Position numbers and translations under genes: made by a program. Shown here piece after piece: positions 60,883 through 64,000 of a DNA stretch of 64,000 nt. The stretch comes from Alteribacter aurantiacus DSM 18675. GTDB taxonomy: Bacteria; Bacillota; Bacilli; Bacillales; Salisediminibacteriaceae. The notes beneath the pieces were generated by a model. That model was given only the letters and a program-made list of their open reading frames with translations, searched no databases and was not told where the DNA came from. The stretch is taken from the NCBI RefSeq assembly GCF_000429705.1, contig NZ_AUCJ01000010.1, forward strand, positions 172,708 to 236,707. Direction: 5' to 3'. The number at the start of each line of letters is the position of its first letter. Position 1 is the first letter of the stretch.

Positions 60883-61527
60883 ATGAATAAGATTACTAAA
60901 AATAGATTAATTACAGCCTTAAGCCTAATTGCCATAGGGGGCGTGCTGTTTTTCGTCTTTAACAATACAAATCATGTTTCTGATGAGGAACTCTATAACC
61001 AATACATGGAGACCGTTAATGAAGCACAGCAATTATTTCAAATGCACAAAAAGGTTGGATCCTATTATTCAAATGAGCAGTTCGCGAGGGAAGAGGATGT
61101 ATATCAAGCCTTGGATGAGACGTTTACTGATAGTGGGGTGGATTCACTATTATCGTCCGTTTTTAAAAAAGTAGAAGGGGATTTAGTTTATAAACAAAAG
61201 TATCAACAATATCTAGAGAATCTACATTCACCAGGGGAAGGAAACATTACTTACTATGAAACAGTAAAAAATACCCTCCTTAACCCAGGGCTTCCATTGA
61301 TTAAAGAAGACGACGTGGCCATTTACCGTGAAGACAATAAAGTGTATTTGGCGGTGGAAGATGCTTCTGTAGCCTATTATGATGATAATAGCCCTAACCG
61401 TAACTATTTGAAGCGCTATGGCTACCCTTCAGGTGATCGACTATCGATCGAAATTATTTTCGTGCGTCATGATAATGGATTGTTAAAAGTAAGTGATTAC
61501 AACGTGGAAAGCAGTCCACCTTCTTAA
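60883..61527 (+). CDS. Single-pass secreted/membrane protein, 214 aa, unknown
   Basis: A short basic N terminus, one hydrophobic helix at about 9-27, then a soluble exterior domain of mixed charge with IYREDNKVYLAVEDASVAYY and a C-terminal strand IEIIFVRHDNGLLKVSDY. No Cys lipobox. I do not recognise the family. ATG has GGGGGAGG eight bases upstream. Downstream lies a mobile element copy. Confidence 0.7.
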   Translation: MNKITKNRLITALSLIAIGGVLFFVFNNTNHVSDEELYNQYMETVNEAQQLFQMHKKVGSYYSNEQFAREEDVYQALDETFTDSGVDSLLSSVFKKVEGDLVYKQKYQQYLENLHSPGEGNITYYETVKNTLLNPGLPLIKEDDVAIYREDNKVYLAVEDASVAYYDDNSPNRNYLKRYGYPSGDRLSIEIIFVRHDNGLLKVSDYNVESSPPS

Positions 61528-61668
61528 TTTCTGAATGTTTACCTTCTTTATCATTGGTTTGTTTGTAGGTGCCTAGTAGTACAGGTGAAGTGGGCGTATT
61601 CGTTAGAGAACTAGAGGAGAGCCATTTGTATTGAGTGTGGTAGTAGGGAGAGTCTCATTACTGGAGCT

Positions 61669-61853
61669 GAGGCCACTGAAAAAGTACAGCCCGACTTTTT
61701 CACTGCCTTTATTTGAATGGCAATGGCTCCACTCGGTTGCGCGCCTGTTACGAGAAACACACTCGTATCAGGCTTTCAAAACATGCAACCGTTCCGCTCA
61801 TTGCTTAGAAAGGAACTGTAAAAAGTTAAAGATCGAACTTTTTCAGTGCCTTC
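61669..61853 (+). mobile_element. Non-autonomous hairpin element, copy B (185 bp)
   Basis: About 90 percent identical by eye to copy A, same orientation. Left end GCCACTGAAAAAGTACAGCC, right end AACTTTTTCAGTGCCTTC, central stem GTTACGAG..CTCGTATCAG (one change disrupts a pair). Flanked by GGAGCT on both sides (61663-61668, 61854-61859), extending to 8 of 9 matching bases. Confidence 0.85.
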
Positions 61854-61880
61854 GGAGCTAAGCTTTAGTAATGAATTCAA

Positions 61881-61917
61881 TGAAAAAAGCATCCCTTTTT
61901 TAGGAATGCTTTTTTCT
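61881..61917. terminator. Bidirectional terminator near bioY
   Basis: AAAAAAGCATCCC..GGAATGCTTTTTT, usable as terminator for bioY on the minus strand. Confidence 0.8.
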
Positions 61918-61947
61918 TCTCTATTTATTTTATGGGAGAAACAAAAG

Positions 61948-62547
61948 TTAAGAGGCCACCTTCTCTGGCTGAAGAGGTGTGCGTCTATTAATAGCGTTCG
62001 CAACCTGTGGGCAAATGGAAGCTGCAAAGCCGGTTAACACTAAATCTTTCACTAAAAATGGCCCCATACTAGCAAATGTTGCTACGTATGAGATGTCAGG
62101 CAGTCCAAGTACAAAGACCATATGAAAGTATAGGTAAGTGACTCCGAACAGATAGTTAACTGCCAAGCCACTCATACAGGCCGTAATATAAGATAATAAG
62201 GAGCGATTGGAACGCTCTACAATTTTACCCGTTACAAAAGCGAGAAGAATAAAGGATAAGATAAAACCGAACGTAGGCGAAACGAACACTTGTGGTCCAC
62301 CTGAAAATTGAGCAAAGATCGGAGCGCCTACTAATCCCAGAATGGTATAACCGATCATTGAAAAAGTACCTAACCGACTTCCGAGTATGGCCCCTGCTAG
62401 AATAGCGATCACGGTTTGAAACGTCATAGGTACAGTGCCAACCGTTATAAATGCGGTGGCATTTGCTCCGATTGCCATCAGCGCGATGAACATTGCGGCT
62501 TTAGTAATATCGACAGCTTTAAAGGTGGTTTTCTTTTGTGTTGTCAT
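61948..62547 (-). CDS. bioY: Biotin transporter substrate-binding component BioY (YuiG), 199 aa
   Basis: ECF-transporter S component for biotin, six hydrophobic segments. Motifs VGTVPMTFQTVIAILAGAIL, MIGYTILGLVGAPIFAQFSG and GPQVFVSPTFGFILSF are characteristic. It works with a shared ECF energizing module encoded elsewhere. ATG 62547 has GAGGTG six bases upstream. A BirA-type operator lies just upstream, so expression should fall when biotin is sufficient. Confidence 0.95.
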   Translation of the reverse strand: MTTQKKTTFKAVDITKAAMFIALMAIGANATAFITVGTVPMTFQTVIAILAGAILGSRLGTFSMIGYTILGLVGAPIFAQFSGGPQVFVSPTFGFILSFILLAFVTGKIVERSNRSLLSYITACMSGLAVNYLFGVTYLYFHMVFVLGLPDISYVATFASMGPFLVKDLVLTGFAASICPQVANAINRRTPLQPEKVAS

Positions 62548-62570
62548 TATGTACACCTCAATTTCAATTA

Positions 62571-62598
62571 TGTTAACCATTTTTATTTGTGGTTAACA
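62571..62598 (-). promoter_or_regulatory. BirA (biotin repressor) operator of bioY
   Basis: Palindrome TGTTAACC (62571-62578), 12-bp spacer, GGTTAACA (62591-62598). This is the known Gram-positive BirA box. It sits between the promoter and the bioY start. Confidence 0.9.
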
Positions 62599-62600
62599 AT

Positions 62601-62630
62601 AATATATCTTGGCCTTTAGATAATTGTCAA
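62601..62630 (-). promoter_or_regulatory. Promoter of bioY
   Basis: Minus strand: TTGACA (62630-62625), an 18-bp spacer and TATATT (62606-62601). The BirA operator covers the expected start site. Confidence 0.75.
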
Positions 62631-62764
62631 CGTAAAAATAAAAAGGTTTACAAAGGTATTTGCATAGAAAACTTTCATATAATCTACAAAAATTAAAATC
62701 AGGCAAGCATTTTTATGTGTTAAAGTGAAGTTGCTTGAACAAAAGGTTAAAGGAAGGTGATCGT

Positions 62765-63166
62765 ATGAATCGCACTCGTACATTGCTTCGGTTTGCTGCT
62801 CTTTTTGCGTTGGTGGGGACCTTTATTGGATCTCATATGGCGGGAGCAGGGAGTTATGCTCTAAAACCGATGCATGCTCACATATTGGTAGTAGGGTGGC
62901 TATCCCTCTTTGCTTTTGCTGTCTTCTATAGAATGTTTTCAATTCCAAAAAAATCCAAGCTGGCAAACATACAAGTTTGGACTGCGATTATTGGGAGCGT
63001 TACGTTGCCAACCGGGATGTATTGGGAACGAATGATAAACGAAGGGCCGCTTGCAGCTTTTGCACTAATCTACTATATAGTGGGCGGAACCATTTTACTT
63101 GTTAGTTTTGTATTATTCTTCATTATGACGTTTGTGTTCTCGGATCAGATTAACGATAGAGAATAA
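62765..63166 (+). CDS. Four-TM membrane protein, oxidase subunit I-like, 133 aa
   Basis: Four hydrophobic segments. KPMHAHILVVGWLSLFAFAVFYRMF resembles the His-containing helix of heme-copper oxidase/NorB-like small proteins, where MHAH and a following GW are typical. Whether heme binds is not known. ATG 62765 follows AAGGAAGGTG; the in-frame sequence 30 bases further 5' is not needed. A TATAAT at 62678-62683 lies upstream without a well-spaced -35. Confidence 0.7.
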   Translation: MNRTRTLLRFAALFALVGTFIGSHMAGAGSYALKPMHAHILVVGWLSLFAFAVFYRMFSIPKKSKLANIQVWTAIIGSVTLPTGMYWERMINEGPLAAFALIYYIVGGTILLVSFVLFFIMTFVFSDQINDRE

Positions 63167-63171
63167 ACATA

Positions 63172-63207
63172 CAAAGTCAATGCCGCTGGCGTTGGCTTTT
63201 TTTATTC
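63172..63207 (+). terminator. Intrinsic terminator
   Basis: AGTCAATGCCGC / TGGCGTTGGCT stem with seven Ts after the four-TM gene. Confidence 0.8.
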
Positions 63208-63243
63208 GTTGTTTTGAAAAGAGTTGTTGCTTCTAGAAAGAGA

Positions 63244-63345
63244 AGTTGCAGAAATGTCTGAGACTCCTGTGCTAGTGATGGCATATACATCTTGAGTGAG
63301 CTTCGAGGGTACCCCTACCTGCTTGCTAGCACAATACGTAAAGCG
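63244..63345 (+). repeat. Dispersed palindromic repeat, degenerate copy 6
   Basis: GAAATGTCTGAGACTCCTGTG + CTAGTG is clearly related to the start of copy 1; the remainder (AGTGAGCTTCGAGGG, CTTGCTAGCAC) is only loosely conserved. Relic copy. Confidence 0.5.
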
Positions 63346-63860
63346 GGGATTTCAAATATAAAAAGAGAATAATGAATAAAGCAACACTCTATATACGCAA
63401 GCAGCTTCTTATTACAACGATTCGTATAAGTTGGGCTATTCTATATGAAATGTTAGATCAAATACTACTTTGAAAAAAAGATGGTGTCTCCTCCTATGAG
63501 GGGACGTTTGTCAAGAGAAGGAAATTCAATAGGAACTACGCTCATACTAAAGACGATCTTACTTAAGTGGCGTTTTTCGTGTATTGGAATTGTTTTGCTG
63601 CATGTTGAACTGGTAGCTTTTATTCTCGCTCTCCTAATATAAGTGTAGGAGTTAGATGATATGCTAGCTGACGGGTGAGTTGGTCTTGATAGATCTCATG
63701 TTTAATCTTTCTAAAAAAGGAGATAAAGATAGAGGTGAAAGTTTTTCAAGAAAAAATCTAAAACATCTTGACCCTGTCCGCATTACCCACTATAATAAAT
63801 CAGGTCCCCAACAAAAGGGACTAGCAACGACAGAAAATTTAAAAAACTTTTTTTAAAAAG
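63346..63860. other. Gap with no convincing gene before the rRNA promoter
   Basis: A 33-codon frame from about 63371 lacks a ribosome site. No terminator, tRNA or repeat is evident. The final 80 bases become AT-rich (runs of A and T near 63838-63860), like an UP element. Confidence 0.4.
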
Positions 63861-63863
63861 TTG

Positions 63864-63892
63864 TTGCACTAAAGAAGTTATCGTGATATATT
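63864..63892 (+). promoter_or_regulatory. Strong promoter of a ribosomal RNA operon
   Basis: TTGCAC (63864-63869), a 17-bp spacer and TATATT (63887-63892), preceded by an A/T-rich stretch like an UP element. The downstream leader contains CCTTTGAAAACTAAACAAA, a hallmark of Bacillus rrn leaders and spacers, then a hairpin GGGATAATG..CATTATCCC (about 63973-63996). The 16S gene should begin just after the window. Confidence 0.85.
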
Positions 63893-64000
63893 ATTACTTG
63901 TCGCCGCGAAAGACATACGGCAGACACGAAAGACAGTGACCTTTGAAAACTAAACAAAAAGCCAAGCGAAACGTGGGATAATGACACATTATCCCGTCAA

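Noticed and set aside
62660..62683. TTGCAT / TATAAT pair upstream of the four-TM gene
   Set aside because: The spacer is only 12 bp, too short for a sigma-A promoter.
63371..63472. 33-codon open frame near the window end
   Set aside because: No ribosome site and nothing recognisable; close to a decayed repeat.

Overview
The window is chromosomal DNA of an endospore-forming member of the Bacillaceae (Firmicutes). Gene order follows the yus-yur-yun-yut-yum-yui stretch of the Bacillus subtilis chromosome: fadA-fadE, yusI, gcvH, yusG, yusD, metNPQ, yurZ, sufCDSUB, yunFEDC, yunB, lytH, lipA, yutC-yutJ, dapF, yutM, yumC, yumB, yuiA-yuiG. Sporulation genes (yunB, lytH, yutC, yutH, a Spo0E-like gene) fit this. 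The strongly acidic lipoproteins (MetQ, DctP) and the Na+-coupled transporter families (NhaC type, NSS, TRAP) suggest a moderately halophilic or alkaliphilic lineage such as Halobacillus, Pontibacillus or Thalassobacillus. That last step is inference.

Layout: 1-7.3 kb holds the end of the fatty-acid beta-oxidation operon, a glycine-cleavage H protein and small genes. 7.3-10.2 kb is a SAM-riboswitch methionine importer. 11.9-17.2 kb is the SUF Fe-S assembly operon. 18-25.7 kb holds yunFEDC with an HD-GYP gene and a thyA-dfrA folate pair, then yunB. 25.7-29.4 kb has a lysine-riboswitch NhaC-type transporter and an NSS symporter. 29.5-43 kb is the lytH/lipA/yut block. 43-50 kb has dapF, an isolated futalosine-pathway mqnE, a 1.07 kb repeat-rich gap, and Fe-S/NADH genes. 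50-63 kb is the yui block, interrupted by an AbgT transporter and a TRAP transporter, ending with a BirA-controlled bioY. The last 150 bp are a strong promoter and leader typical of a ribosomal RNA operon whose 16S gene starts just outside.

The most unusual content is intergenic. (1) Six arrays of about 21-nt degenerate tandem units share a core like (G/C)ATAAA. Five of them start 10-60 nt after a likely transcription terminator, and three share a related head sequence. (2) A small non-autonomous element of 180-187 bp, built of two terminal ~40-nt hairpins and a central hairpin, is present in three full copies with 6-9 bp target duplications, plus at least one single-hairpin unit; one copy sits inside another repeat. 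(3) A GC-rich ~125-bp dispersed palindromic repeat has outer arms that differ between copies but stay self-complementary.

Functions are assigned from motifs, length and conserved gene order read by eye; no database search was run. Family names of small proteins (DUF, Yxx names) come from memory and carry lower confidence.
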